Source: a virus
Reading direction: 5' to 3' (one strand)
DNA length: 64,000 bases
Virus record (IMG/VR): IMGVR_UViG_3300023174_000044
Location: 124,001 to 188,000 of that record
Below the pieces are notes generated by a model. It was not told the origin of the DNA, made no database searches, and was given only the letters and a program-made list of their open reading frames with translations. Positions within the stretch are counted from its first letter, which is position 1, and every line of letters starts with the position of its first letter. The translations under genes were made by a program, and so were the position numbers. Positions 39,166-48,400 of the stretch are shown piece by piece.

Positions 39166-39789
39166 CTATTCACCAATGATAATATTGTAGAGTTCTTTCC
39201 AATTTTTTACTATTGGAATTGATTCATGGTAATGGTTCATGTTATGCCCGTGTTCAATGAGAATTGATTTGAGTCCAATATCAAACCCAACTTTGGCATT
39301 TTCGGGTTTGTCTTCTACCCACCAGCACCCTGAGTTTCTATAAGGCTCAAGTGCTTCGTGTTTGTCAGCACCTGTAGGCAAACAAACAATCTCTTCAAAT
39401 ACTGTATCGCCAAACAATTTGTCAAGATTCATTCTGCGTAATTTTTGTGCGTTGGGATCTGTACTAAGGCTAGTAATACAATGAAACACATAGCCATGTT
39501 CTTCATGAAGACGTTTTACATAGTACATGGCATCACGCAGGGGTGGCAAGAATCCAATTGCGGCGCTTTCATTGAACATCTTGATCAGTTTGCGACCTTG
39601 TTCGTAAGAGATATTGTAACGTTCCCCAATATCGTAGTTTAACTCGCCGCCGGGTACCTTTGTAAATCCATGTTCGTCCATCCAGATAGCAAAGGCGTAC
39701 TCCCAATTAAGCAGTACTCCGTCACAGTCAACTAGGATTACCTGACTGTTCACCTGGCTGAGAGATCGGTTCTTGTTTAGTAATTTCAT
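39166..39789 (-). CDS. HAD-superfamily hydrolase
   Basis: 207 residues. VILVDCDGVLLNWEYAF is motif I (nucleophile Asp in DCDGVL); HCITSLSTD motif II; CWWVEDKPENAKVGFDIGLK motif IV. Phosphatase-like, perhaps a 5'-nucleotidase type common in T4-like phages. Substrate unknown. Confidence 0.8.
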   Translation of the reverse strand: MKLLNKNRSLSQVNSQVILVDCDGVLLNWEYAFAIWMDEHGFTKVPGGELNYDIGERYNISYEQGRKLIKMFNESAAIGFLPPLRDAMYYVKRLHEEHGYVFHCITSLSTDPNAQKLRRMNLDKLFGDTVFEEIVCLPTGADKHEALEPYRNSGCWWVEDKPENAKVGFDIGLKSILIEHGHNMNHYHESIPIVKNWKELYNIIIGE

Positions 39790-39835
39790 ATCCGTTTTCT
39801 TTAAATAATCGTGTAATGGTCAATATAATATTAAG

Positions 39836-40687
39836 TCAATGTAAACGAGCAGTGATTGTATTGTATAGATAATCAGCCCAAATCTCATGACCAAGTTCAG
39901 TTGGATGTTTTGTGGCTTTTTGGTAATTTAACTTGCTTTTTTCTAACCATGAGATTGCCAATTCACTGCTGGCATATAGACTCATAAATTGGAATTTATA
40001 TTTTTTATACAGGTCAATATCTTTGAGTAGCTTGTGCAATGGTACCAGCGCAATGCCAGAAAGAAATCTAACATCTGTAGGATAATCTTGATTACTCTGA
40101 TACTCAGCCAAACAATCGACCCAGATTTTTTTAGTTAGATAATCTTCAAGCACTGAAATATTACTATCAAAACTGTAGGTAAAGTTTCTAGAAATTACAA
40201 ATTGAACCAAACTATGTTGCTTGCATGTTTGAGCAAGATTCTCAAACATATTTTTTTCGTATTCACACAAATATTCTTCAAGACTGGGTTGTTCTTCAGG
40301 AACCCAAACTCTGTCCCAATATGATTCTCGGCAGTTTTCAGTTAGAGTAATTGTCACAATAATCTTTTTATATTTTGTCTCAACTATAGGTAAAAGACTT
40401 TTTACCCAATCACAAAACTCTATATTGGCACCACCACACTTGGCAAGATTGATAAAATCAGCATCTAGTTTTTTTGCCAGCAATGCACCATATATTTTGT
40501 TGACTCTGTTGGGATGGTCATGCTTACCAGCTTCAGCATCAATATCAAGAAGACTATCTCCCCAGGTCCAGCTGTCCCCAGCTGTGATCAACAAAGTATC
40601 TTTGTTGTGTAGTGATTCATGATACCACGATCTTGCTGGAGATGAAAGATTGTTGTGTATTTCAGCTAATAAATTAAAATAACCCAT
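39836..40687 (-). CDS. SGNH-hydrolase-like protein
   Basis: 283 residues. LLITAGDSWTWGDSLLDIDA (block I), LAKCGGANIEFCDWVKSLLP (Gly/Asn) and TKHPTELGHEIWADYLY (block V). Largest of four SGNH-like genes here; AT-rich. Substrate unknown. Confidence 0.68.
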   Translation of the reverse strand: MGYFNLLAEIHNNLSSPARSWYHESLHNKDTLLITAGDSWTWGDSLLDIDAEAGKHDHPNRVNKIYGALLAKKLDADFINLAKCGGANIEFCDWVKSLLPIVETKYKKIIVTITLTENCRESYWDRVWVPEEQPSLEEYLCEYEKNMFENLAQTCKQHSLVQFVISRNFTYSFDSNISVLEDYLTKKIWVDCLAEYQSNQDYPTDVRFLSGIALVPLHKLLKDIDLYKKYKFQFMSLYASSELAISWLEKSKLNYQKATKHPTELGHEIWADYLYNTITARLH

Positions 40688-40699
40688 TGATCTAAGTTG

Positions 40700-41005
40700 T
40701 TAGGGCAACAGCGTTGCCGATTGTTTGTTCATTGGCTTTTCTTCTTTTTTAATTTCGTACCCGTTTTCTTTAAGTAATCGTGTAATGGTTGACTCGTAGT
40801 ACTGATAAAAATAAGTGATAATTTTGTCCCAGTCCTTGGGTAAATTTTGACCTTCCAGGGTGCATTTTACCACCTCAAGTTTTTTAAAGTCTAAGATAAC
40901 ACTACAGGTCTGGATGTCTTTGGTTTTGACATTTTTAGATACAGTCATGACTTCGTCAATTTTGCCATCAGCTTTTCTAAAGTATGTAATAAGCATGTAT
41001 CTCAT
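40700..41005 (-). CDS. Conserved T4-like protein next to the clamp loader
   Basis: 101 residues, MRYMLITYFRKADGKIDEVM, CSVILDFKKLEVVKCTLEG and a Tyr-rich helix (DKIITYFYQYYESTITRLLK). Overlaps gp44's stop by four bases. It sits where T4 has gp62, but it is shorter and I do not see convincing gp62 similarity, so I leave the function open. Confidence 0.68.
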   Translation of the reverse strand: MRYMLITYFRKADGKIDEVMTVSKNVKTKDIQTCSVILDFKKLEVVKCTLEGQNLPKDWDKIITYFYQYYESTITRLLKENGYEIKKEEKPMNKQSATLLP

Positions 41006-41922
41006 AGCTGACTTAACTCTACTAGTGTCGCTGACAAATTAATTTCTTGGTCTGCCATCATTGGAATGTTTACAATTCCTTGTCTAATGATAACAATGGC
41101 CTGATCTTGCTTTGCAGGATTATCACTCCATAAATCAAGATTATCATACATCCAACGATACACTTCTTCCATTTCTTCTGGACGCACACTTGAACATAGC
41201 AAAATACGTGCTTCTTTAACTCGACCAGCTTTGAATAAATTGACTACATCCAATTTCCAGTCTTTGATTGCACCGCCTTCGTCGCCCCTAGGAGAAGTAA
41301 GTTGTCCACTAGTGGAATTCATCTGACACATGTTAAGACATTTACGCAGATCAGGATACGTTGCTTTTACATAAGTATCCAAGGTATCCAAGTCAAACTC
41401 CATGCCTTCTGTGACCAACACAGTGGCAACACGAGCAGTAAACTCAGTGACGTCCACACGTTCAATGTGAAAACCCTGGCACCTAGAATGTAGCGCAGGA
41501 ATAATACGGTTAGGGTAGTTACAAGTAAGAATGAAACGAGCACTGGCATGATATGTTTCCATGACACCGCGCAATGCAGCCTGCCCATTTGGAGTGATAT
41601 AGTCTGCTTCGTCTAACAGTACAACTTTAAATTCACCAAACGGCATTGTTTGCACAAAGCCAGTGATCTTATCTCTGATTGTTTCTACAGAGTTTTCTCT
41701 CGATGCGTTAATTTCTAACACATCATATTCGTCAATGCCCAATTGATGTATCAGGATTTTGGCCAAGGTAGTTTTGCCCACACCCGGAGCTCCACTAAAC
41801 AACAAGTGAGGTATTGAAGCCGACTTGACCCATCCTGCTACCTGTTCCTTTTGTGCATTGTCTCTAAATACATAACCATCCAAATCTATAGGGCGGTATT
41901 TTTCTGTCCAAAGTTCTTTCAT
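41002..41922 (-). CDS. 44: Clamp-loader ATPase, T4 gp44-like
   Basis: 306 residues. Walker A GAPGVGKT (44-51), Walker B VVLLDEADYITPNGQAALRG, sensor 1 LTCNYPNRI and the SRC arginine-finger motif (ALHSRCQGF). With gp62 it would load the gp45 clamp onto primer ends. The start is one base from the 60-residue gene upstream. Confidence 0.95.
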   Translation of the reverse strand: MKELWTEKYRPIDLDGYVFRDNAQKEQVAGWVKSASIPHLLFSGAPGVGKTTLAKILIHQLGIDEYDVLEINASRENSVETIRDKITGFVQTMPFGEFKVVLLDEADYITPNGQAALRGVMETYHASARFILTCNYPNRIIPALHSRCQGFHIERVDVTEFTARVATVLVTEGMEFDLDTLDTYVKATYPDLRKCLNMCQMNSTSGQLTSPRGDEGGAIKDWKLDVVNLFKAGRVKEARILLCSSVRPEEMEEVYRWMYDNLDLWSDNPAKQDQAIVIIRQGIVNIPMMADQEINLSATLVELSQL

Positions 41923-41923
41923 G

Positions 41924-42106
41924 TTACCAACTCTCCACGTCTGTTATATCTAATTTAATTGTTGACTTAGGATCAAACTCAATGCTAACATTGGGTCCAA
42001 TGCCGCTGGTAGATTCTTCAGACCACGTTACTGTATCAATATCATACATTTCAAAAACTTCTTTGAGTTTTTGAAATTGCGTTTTAGTAATTACGATTGT
42101 TTTCAT
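41924..42106 (-). CDS. Hypothetical protein, 60 aa
   Basis: MKTIVITKTQFQKLKEVFEM then an acidic beta-rich end. It overlaps the gene upstream by 23 bases and abuts gp44. No family recognised. Confidence 0.6.
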   Translation of the reverse strand: MKTIVITKTQFQKLKEVFEMYDIDTVTWSEESTSGIGPNVSIEFDPKSTIKLDITDVESW

Positions 42107-42329
42107 TTCTTTTTAATACCTCAATCATTCTGTCTTGTTCCCACCGATCTTCATCAGTGAATTTGGGCAAGTCTGCATACAAATCTTCTATAAAACATTT
42201 TACACGATATAAGTCTTGTTTGCAACAGGAAGAGGTAAAACCGTCATTGTACGGAGAACGAACTTGGCTGGCAATAGAACGCAGTTGCTGAAAGATATCA
42301 GCAATGTCCCAGTTTTGTTTAAAACCCAT
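42084..42329 (-). CDS. Hypothetical protein, 81 aa
   Basis: Helical, charged (DRWEQDRMIEVLKRNENN) with a CC pair at mid-chain. The ATG overlaps the stop of the GroES-like gene by one base. Function unknown. Confidence 0.62.
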   Translation of the reverse strand: MGFKQNWDIADIFQQLRSIASQVRSPYNDGFTSSCCKQDLYRVKCFIEDLYADLPKFTDEDRWEQDRMIEVLKRNENNRNY

Positions 42330-42703
42330 TAACGGCGTGAGGATGCTTGAATAGCGTCTGACAGAGTGTCATCGGACGGCTGTGTTTTAGATATCAATAA
42401 AATGTCTTTTGGGTCAACTTTTCGGATTGTTTTTGCTCCAACGTCATCTTCAATTTCAACACCACGTGTCCAACGACCATGTGCCACGCAAATCCATTGT
42501 CCAACAGTGACATCTTTTTGTTCTGGACCAACGGCATAAACTTCACCCCAGCGTGGTCTTATTCCGGCTGTGGTACCATTGTCGTTTAGTAGTAAAATAC
42601 CGCTTTGTAGTTTGCGGCCTGAAAACTCCATTTCGGCAACAATCACTGTGTCACCTAGTGGTCTTAGTTTGGAAATTCTATGCGGTGCAAAAGCTAATTT
42701 CAT
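42329..42703 (-). CDS. GroES/gp31-like co-chaperonin
   Basis: 124 residues with the Cpn10 beta-barrel pattern: KLRPLGDTVIVAEMEF, LQSGILLLNDN (the mobile loop lies in between), RPRWGEVYAVGPEQKDVTVG. A 25-residue tail follows. T4 gp31 replaces GroES on GroEL so that the major capsid protein can fold; this protein may do the same. Neighbouring genes are conserved T4-like. Confidence 0.78.
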   Translation of the reverse strand: MKLAFAPHRISKLRPLGDTVIVAEMEFSGRKLQSGILLLNDNGTTAGIRPRWGEVYAVGPEQKDVTVGQWICVAHGRWTRGVEIEDDVGAKTIRKVDPKDILLISKTQPSDDTLSDAIQASSRR

Positions 42704-42704
42704 C

Positions 42705-43130
42705 TTAAATTTTCCTGTTTTCTTCCTGTGCCATCTGACGTGCTGTTTTTAATGGTTCTTGTTTGACCTGTCTTGCTCTGGCAATGGCCGCGGCTAAACC
42801 AACAACTTCCTGAGCCTCGGGCACATCAATTGGTTTAACAAAATCATCGTTGAAGTCTTCCGGTGCATCAGGTATGTCAACCACAGGAGTTGATGCTTCT
42901 GCTGATTTGGCACTAGAATAAATCTTTGTATCTTGTACATTTGTTTGACGTCCATATTGTTTGTTTACTCGATTGTTTCGAGAATCAATAGGACGATTCA
43001 TACTGTCAATTAAATCACCACGAGCATTTACGCCCATATTACCTACAGCACGTACTTCTTCGTTCTGAAGTTGTAGTGCCCCAAGGTCAACGGTTTTTCC
43101 GTTGGCAGTTTTATAAATTTTGCGTGTCAT
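42705..43130 (-). CDS. Conserved T4-like phage protein
   Basis: 141 residues. KIYKTANGKTVDLGALQLQN, RAVGNMGVNARGDLIDS and RPIDSRNNRVNKQYGRQ form a motif set I recall from hypothetical proteins of marine T4-like phages. The C-terminal half is helical and charged. One base from the GroES-like gene. Function unknown. Confidence 0.75.
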   Translation of the reverse strand: MTRKIYKTANGKTVDLGALQLQNEEVRAVGNMGVNARGDLIDSMNRPIDSRNNRVNKQYGRQTNVQDTKIYSSAKSAEASTPVVDIPDAPEDFNDDFVKPIDVPEAQEVVGLAAAIARARQVKQEPLKTARQMAQEENRKI

Positions 43131-43153
43131 TGTCTATCCTCTTAAAATTTTAT

Positions 43154-43678
43154 TTAACGTAAAAACTCGGTAGGGTCTAAATCATAGTGTAGACTGTCTA
43201 CTTGATGTACTTCTAACAAGTACAACACATAACTGGCCACGCTAGATCCTCGACCCACTCCCCAAATTACACGATTTTCCTTCATTACATCTACTAAGTA
43301 TTTCAGATAACGCAGTAGTCCAAATAAATTACGTGCTTGAAATAATAATAATTCTTGCCCTACTCTTTGTAGTTCTGTATCAGTTTTACAAAGAGTTAAC
43401 ACATGTTCAGCAATATCTAAATTTTTATAAGCATCGGGCATATACCAAGTGTCTTGTTTAAATCTGTCCCAATCTGGAATAGAAACATCACTGTTATCCG
43501 GAAATGTCCAGGTGGTCAACGACTCCGGCGCTTCCTCTAAGATTGATACCAATTGTTCAATGTTTACAGATTCGTCAACTATGATTCCAGGCATTGAACA
43601 AACATTATACCCTTGCATGGTAAGGTCACATAGATCATGGTCGGAGAATATTAATTCTCCAAATTTATTTTTTTTCAT
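43154..43678 (-). CDS. DnaE (polymerase III alpha)-like fragment
   Basis: 174 residues. The last ~40 residues (VIWGVGRGSSVASYVLYLLE, DSLHYDLDPTEFL) match the segment of bacterial DnaE that reads GRGS..GSLV.Y.L..TD.DPL....LFERFL, just ahead of the catalytic Asp pair, and the protein stops there. So it has the pattern of part of a C-family polymerase without catalytic residues. Known as a standalone gene in some T4-like phages as far as I recall; role unknown. Overlaps the gene upstream by 14 bases. Confidence 0.68.
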   Translation of the reverse strand: MKKNKFGELIFSDHDLCDLTMQGYNVCSMPGIIVDESVNIEQLVSILEEAPESLTTWTFPDNSDVSIPDWDRFKQDTWYMPDAYKNLDIAEHVLTLCKTDTELQRVGQELLLFQARNLFGLLRYLKYLVDVMKENRVIWGVGRGSSVASYVLYLLEVHQVDSLHYDLDPTEFLR

Positions 43679-44276
43679 CTTTTAAAAAATCTGCAAATAA
43701 CACAGTACTATGATCTTTGTCGTTTGTCAACTCGGTATTTCCCCAGTCTAGATCTAACTCTTTCCATTCAGGCATTCTATCCAATGTAATGACTTTGCTA
43801 GTTCCACGTTTCTTTTTGGAGTTATTTGCCCAACAAGGTTTAGAGTCGTTCCACCAACCTGTGTATTCAAATCCATTGATAGATTCATTTTCGTTGTGTG
43901 CATAAATCATACTGTCGCCGTGTCCACTGGATATTTCTAGGTCTGTAATAATCAGTCTAGACTCTGTGATTGCATTAAATTTTGAAAATAACACAAATCC
44001 AATCACTTGGTCAACAGGTTCACTTGGTAGGGCAATTAATCGTTGTCCAGTTTCCCTATAAGCTGTGATTATTTCGCTGTCATCAGCAATCAATACACCG
44101 TCATTCAATACTGAATCAATCCAGTAACGTATTCTTTCGTAGGCAATATTTTGCTCATCGGGGTCACTGGTTGCTGTAATCATTTTTAATTCTATGGAAT
44201 ACAAGTTAATTAAAAACTTTTTTTGATAGACCATGCCTGCGGCAAAGTCAAATGTTTTTCTTAATTTAACATTCAT
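43665..44276 (-). CDS. Hypothetical protein, conserved-type
   Basis: 203 residues, MNVKLRKTFDFAAGMVYQKK, then mixed alpha/beta with a Trp-rich end (EYTGWWNDSKPCWANN). The 3' end overlaps the DnaE-like gene and the ATG overlaps the upstream stop by four bases. No family recognised. Confidence 0.65.
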   Translation of the reverse strand: MNVKLRKTFDFAAGMVYQKKFLINLYSIELKMITATSDPDEQNIAYERIRYWIDSVLNDGVLIADDSEIITAYRETGQRLIALPSEPVDQVIGFVLFSKFNAITESRLIITDLEISSGHGDSMIYAHNENESINGFEYTGWWNDSKPCWANNSKKKRGTSKVITLDRMPEWKELDLDWGNTELTNDKDHSTVLFADFLKDEKK

Positions 44277-44512
44277 GATATATCTATTTTATCTGAAAAA
44301 TCAGGACCTGATTTTTTATTTGCATCATACATTTTTTGTGTTTTTTCTCGATATTTGTTGGTGTATGTTTCTATGGCCATTCTTATTTGACCAGACAAAA
44401 ATGCATTTCCTGTACGATGTGCAAAACTTAATTTTTTGTTCAAGTCGGATATCTTAGATTGTAATTCTTCTAAGCTCAGTCCGTCAATGTTGTTTATTAG
44501 TGGATGTTCCAT
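44273..44512 (-). CDS. Small coiled-coil-like conserved protein
   Basis: I choose the ATG at 44512, since the upstream in-frame start (44563) would place the terminator hairpin inside the coding region. 79 residues: MEHPLINNIDGLSLEELQSK then a long amphipathic helix (IRMAIETYTNKYREKTQKMY). Familiar from T4-like phages; function unknown. Its promoter and ribosome site overlap the terminator at 44517-44563. Confidence 0.65.
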   Translation of the reverse strand: MEHPLINNIDGLSLEELQSKISDLNKKLSFAHRTGNAFLSGQIRMAIETYTNKYREKTQKMYDANKKSGPDFSDKIDIS

Positions 44513-44516
44513 GAAT

Positions 44517-44563
44517 AAAAAAGCCCTTGATGCTATTATAGCAATAAGGGCCTGTGAGGTCAA
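44517..44563 (-). terminator. Composite terminator / sigma70 promoter / ribosome-site element
   Basis: Minus strand: GCCCTT (pairing 44546-44551 with 44523-44528), an inner GCTAT/ATAGC stem, then six T (44517-44522): terminator of the tail-fibre operon. The same bases carry TTGACC (44558-44563), 17 bases, TATAAT (44535-44540) in the loop, a consensus promoter. The 3' arm AAGGG can serve as the ribosome site for the ATG at 44512. Confidence 0.75.
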
Positions 44564-44572
44564 GTGTTTTGG

Positions 44573-45454
44573 TTAAGCAAATGTCACACCGTTTGCACCA
44601 ATTGCAAACCATTTTGAGTTAATATACATCAGTGTACATGCATCGCCAATGTCGTTGAATGTAATTGTGCCTGTGCCTGATGACTTCCATCCTGCATTGG
44701 TTACAGTGATAACCATATCCCCGGCGTCAGCGTACATGGCAAATACCTTGACCTGACCAGTGTAACCGGCTGCCAGGGTAGCAGTTTCGGCAGCTGACGT
44801 GCTGAAATATGATGTAGTCAACAATATGTTTGCGGCGCCACCAGATGCCAAGTCTTCTGAACTTGGCAAGTAAATTGGATCTAAGTTTCTGTTTTGGTCA
44901 ATGATGGTAATTGTACTTCCACCATCACCAGTTTCAAATTCAAATTCATAGGTACCTGTTTTGTTAAATGTAATAATATTGCTGGCAAGGCCTTGAATGT
45001 TACTAATGCCCAGGCTAACGGCAGCAGGCAACGTCAGCGTGTGGCCGGTACTGGCCACTGTTATTTGCAAACGTAAACGTGCCACTGATCCTGCGGCTGG
45101 AAAATTAGTAAAAGAAAGAGTAATAGCGCCAGATGTTGTCAGTGTATAGTATGGTCCGGCGGCATAGTTAATTGTTTGTGATCCAGTAACTGTTCCTAGT
45201 GCAACACGAGTTTCACTCATGTCTTGTAACTGGGCATTTTGCAATATGCTGCCTCCCATGTTATTATCCAAGGTTGATCCGGTTAGCGCCGCTTTTAAAA
45301 TTACCTTGCTCTGTAGGTCGCTGATTTCAGCCGACGCATAAGCAAAATTGGTTTTTGTGTTGGTAAAGTTGTCACGAAAACCTTGACTGTCGTTGTCCTG
45401 ACCAGCAACTGGGTAGGTGCCGTCGATGTTGTTTGGGTTGATATTACTTGCCAT
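44573..45454 (-). CDS. Tail-fibre/baseplate-associated structural protein
   Basis: 293 residues. The opening SNINPNNIDGTYPVAGQDND and SQGFRDNFTNTKTNFAYASA is a docking-type start known in T4-like phage fibre proteins (each fibre in this operon has a short N-terminal adaptor). The rest is Ser/Thr/Gly-rich beta sequence. Last gene of the fibre operon, before the terminator. Confidence 0.75.
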   Translation of the reverse strand: MASNINPNNIDGTYPVAGQDNDSQGFRDNFTNTKTNFAYASAEISDLQSKVILKAALTGSTLDNNMGGSILQNAQLQDMSETRVALGTVTGSQTINYAAGPYYTLTTSGAITLSFTNFPAAGSVARLRLQITVASTGHTLTLPAAVSLGISNIQGLASNIITFNKTGTYEFEFETGDGGSTITIIDQNRNLDPIYLPSSEDLASGGAANILLTTSYFSTSAAETATLAAGYTGQVKVFAMYADAGDMVITVTNAGWKSSGTGTITFNDIGDACTLMYINSKWFAIGANGVTFA

Positions 45455-45457
45455 ATT

Positions 45458-48400
45458 TTATCCTAAAATTGTCCTCTTTGGAAATACCAGATATTTATCG
45501 TACACATCGGTGTTTGTTAATATATTAACTGGTGATATAAATCTAGTACTATTACCATCAAAGATGGTAGGAGTTGTTGGTCTTTCTGGAATATAAGTCC
45601 AGGCTCGGTAGGTTAATCCGGGTGGCGCCGCGTAAGGAACATACAGCTCTTGTCCCCTGTAGGTATTTCCATGTACAATTTTAACATAGTCATCGGCCAT
45701 TACAGGCAATACTTCAGTTAAAAATACCACATTTTCAGCAGTGATAGAGATTCTATAAACACTCAAACGTTCAAGTGGAGGTATTATCACTGACTCATCA
45801 TAGGTGTCATCATCGTAGGGAACTATAGCCGGTTGTGTGGGATCGTACCCCCCTAGATAATTGCTAAAGGCTTCATCTATAGTCATTCCACCAAAGTTTT
45901 CTTGCTTCTTTAAGATAAGAGTTTCGCCGTTCAAATAACGTCCTGATGCTCCATCTATACCACCTAGAGTTCTAATGTAATCTAACGTTTGATTATTAAT
46001 TTGTGAGTACGCTAGTGTAGTAGCATACCCAACTTGTCCAATGTATCTTAATCCCAGCGGGCGTTCTACAGTATCAAATGTGGTGGCCGCTGGTGGATAC
46101 GGAATCCACTTGCCACCAAATACACTATCTTCATAAGGGAACCAGTTATAAGTCAGCGAGCGGTCTAGTTCATATCTATCAACTTCAAAGTCAATGATAT
46201 TAAGCTCTTGACCAAACAGTTCTTTGATGTTATAGGCAATTCTGCCAGAACTGCCTGGGTTAACATACGCAATTACCCAGGCGGTTGTAAATCCTAAAAT
46301 TTTCCCATTTGATTGTTTTGATGTCATCCACAATGGTAATACTGGACTAATTTGTCCAACAACGTCAATCACTTGATCTCGCATGTCAACTAAACTATTT
46401 GGATACACTACTGATATCTCAGTTGAATCACCAGCATTAACAGGGTAAGCAAGGGTTACAGACTTGCCAACGCTTTGTCCTTCGTTGTTGACCAAATTGT
46501 CAATGACTTCACTGTAGACAACTTCATAGATAACCTTGCCATTGTTGTCAAGTGCTTGTGCAGTTTTAATGTCGCCAAGTGTTAGATTTTTCCAATAGTG
46601 GTTGATGTCTAAGCTAGAAATATATTTTTCTAAACTTGATGCAGTTAATCCATATGCGTGATCATATACCACATTCTGTGATATTCCAAAATTAGCATCA
46701 TCCGAGCGATATATCAACTCTGCAGGAATAATATCCTGATTTTGTACCAATTGTCCAATGATTGCACGGTCATTAAGCGGTGGCATGGCCTTGATATATA
46801 ATCTTTCGTAAGGCTCGTTGTATGCACGATTCACTGTGATAGAAAATCTACGGAACACAGACACGAGATTTATATTTGCTGTATCTTCAACTTGTACTGT
46901 GGCTGTTGCTCCAACGCCGCCACCGCCAGTGATGGTAACAGTTGGCGGAGTTACGTATCCAAATCCGCCGTTGCCCAGAGCAATACTAGTAATAACTCCG
47001 CCAACTATGGTCACTACGCCAGCACTTGCACGTTCTGACTTTGAAGTGCTTGGGGGAGCGGAAATAGTCACAGTTGGGGCGGATACATATCCTGATCCGC
47101 CGTTGGTAATCTGAATTGCCGAAACTCTATAACCCGAAACTGCTGTCTGGGGACTATATGCATTGACAGTAAAATCAAACTTTAAGTCAAATGTGGTTGG
47201 ATCAGCAACAACTCGGGTACTAGGATCTGTATCAAACGTGGTTGTTCCGCTGTCCAAGGCAAATGTATTAAAACTGACTTTACCTACTATATTCCCCGAA
47301 GGCAATAATCTAAGACCCTGCGGAAGTTTGCTGTCGGAACCTGACACCAGTTGATATTCCAAAGGACGACCCCCGGTGTTGTATGCTTCCACAGAGTAGA
47401 GACTAATAGCACCATTATCTATAATGCCTAAATCTGGGTCAGTCAACCAAATAACATCTGTTTCCACATTGCCAATGATGGTCATTGTGTAATAGTAAAA
47501 CTCAGAAATGATTGTGGGGTCGTTGGCTTTTAATACACGGATTGCAAACTTGTAGGTATTTTCTGTTGCTCCAATTGCTGGAATATACCCATAGAACCAA
47601 CCAGTTGTGGGATTTAGTGAAAGACCAGGTGGGAGACTAAATGTTCCACGGTCAAAACCAACACCGTCTTCGTCGTATACTGTTCCGCTGGCGTCAAATC
47701 CAATGCCGGCGCCCACAGTTAAACTGTATTCAATTGGATCCCCGTCAAAGTCTATGGCGTCAAATTTAAATGCAAAGAAATTGTCAGCTCTGATCCTGCC
47801 TAGGTCGCCAGGAGGGGTAATCATCACTGGAGTACGTATAGGAACAACGTCGGCAGTGATAAATGTGTTGTCTGCTGTGAAATCTGTGGTGTCGGCACTC
47901 ATTGAATCTTTGCTGTATACAAATATTTCAAAAGTGCGTATGTTACTGTCTTTGCCATCACTGAGTTCTAGGCTAAATTGATAATTTTTACTGGTACTAC
48001 GTGTTGAAAAATCAAAAGGATATTGTTCATACTGAGACATATCGTAGCCGGGTTCGGCTGTGCCTGGCACCCCAGTCAATGGTTTAATAATTCCAGTTAT
48101 TAATCCTGAAGAAGTAACAATTAATCCAGGAGGAAGTGTGCCCGACAAGTAACTGACTTTTACAGTATCACCAGGATCAGTGTCTATGTACTGAATCTGG
48201 ATGTGTACTTCTGTACCGTCATAGAATGTGCCAATGTTGCCTGGTGGAGTAATAAAGTCAGGAGCATCTTGCCCTGTAACTGTTAGCTCAAAGGTGCGGT
48301 CAGTCAGGCGGTCTACAACTTCTTTTCCGTTGACTAATTTTTCAGTGTATGCTCGGACTGCAAATCTATAGGTAACATCTCTAGAAACCTCTGCAGGAAC

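Noticed and set aside
40700-41005. gp62 clamp-loader small subunit
   Set aside because: Position fits, but length and visible sequence do not give convincing gp62 similarity.
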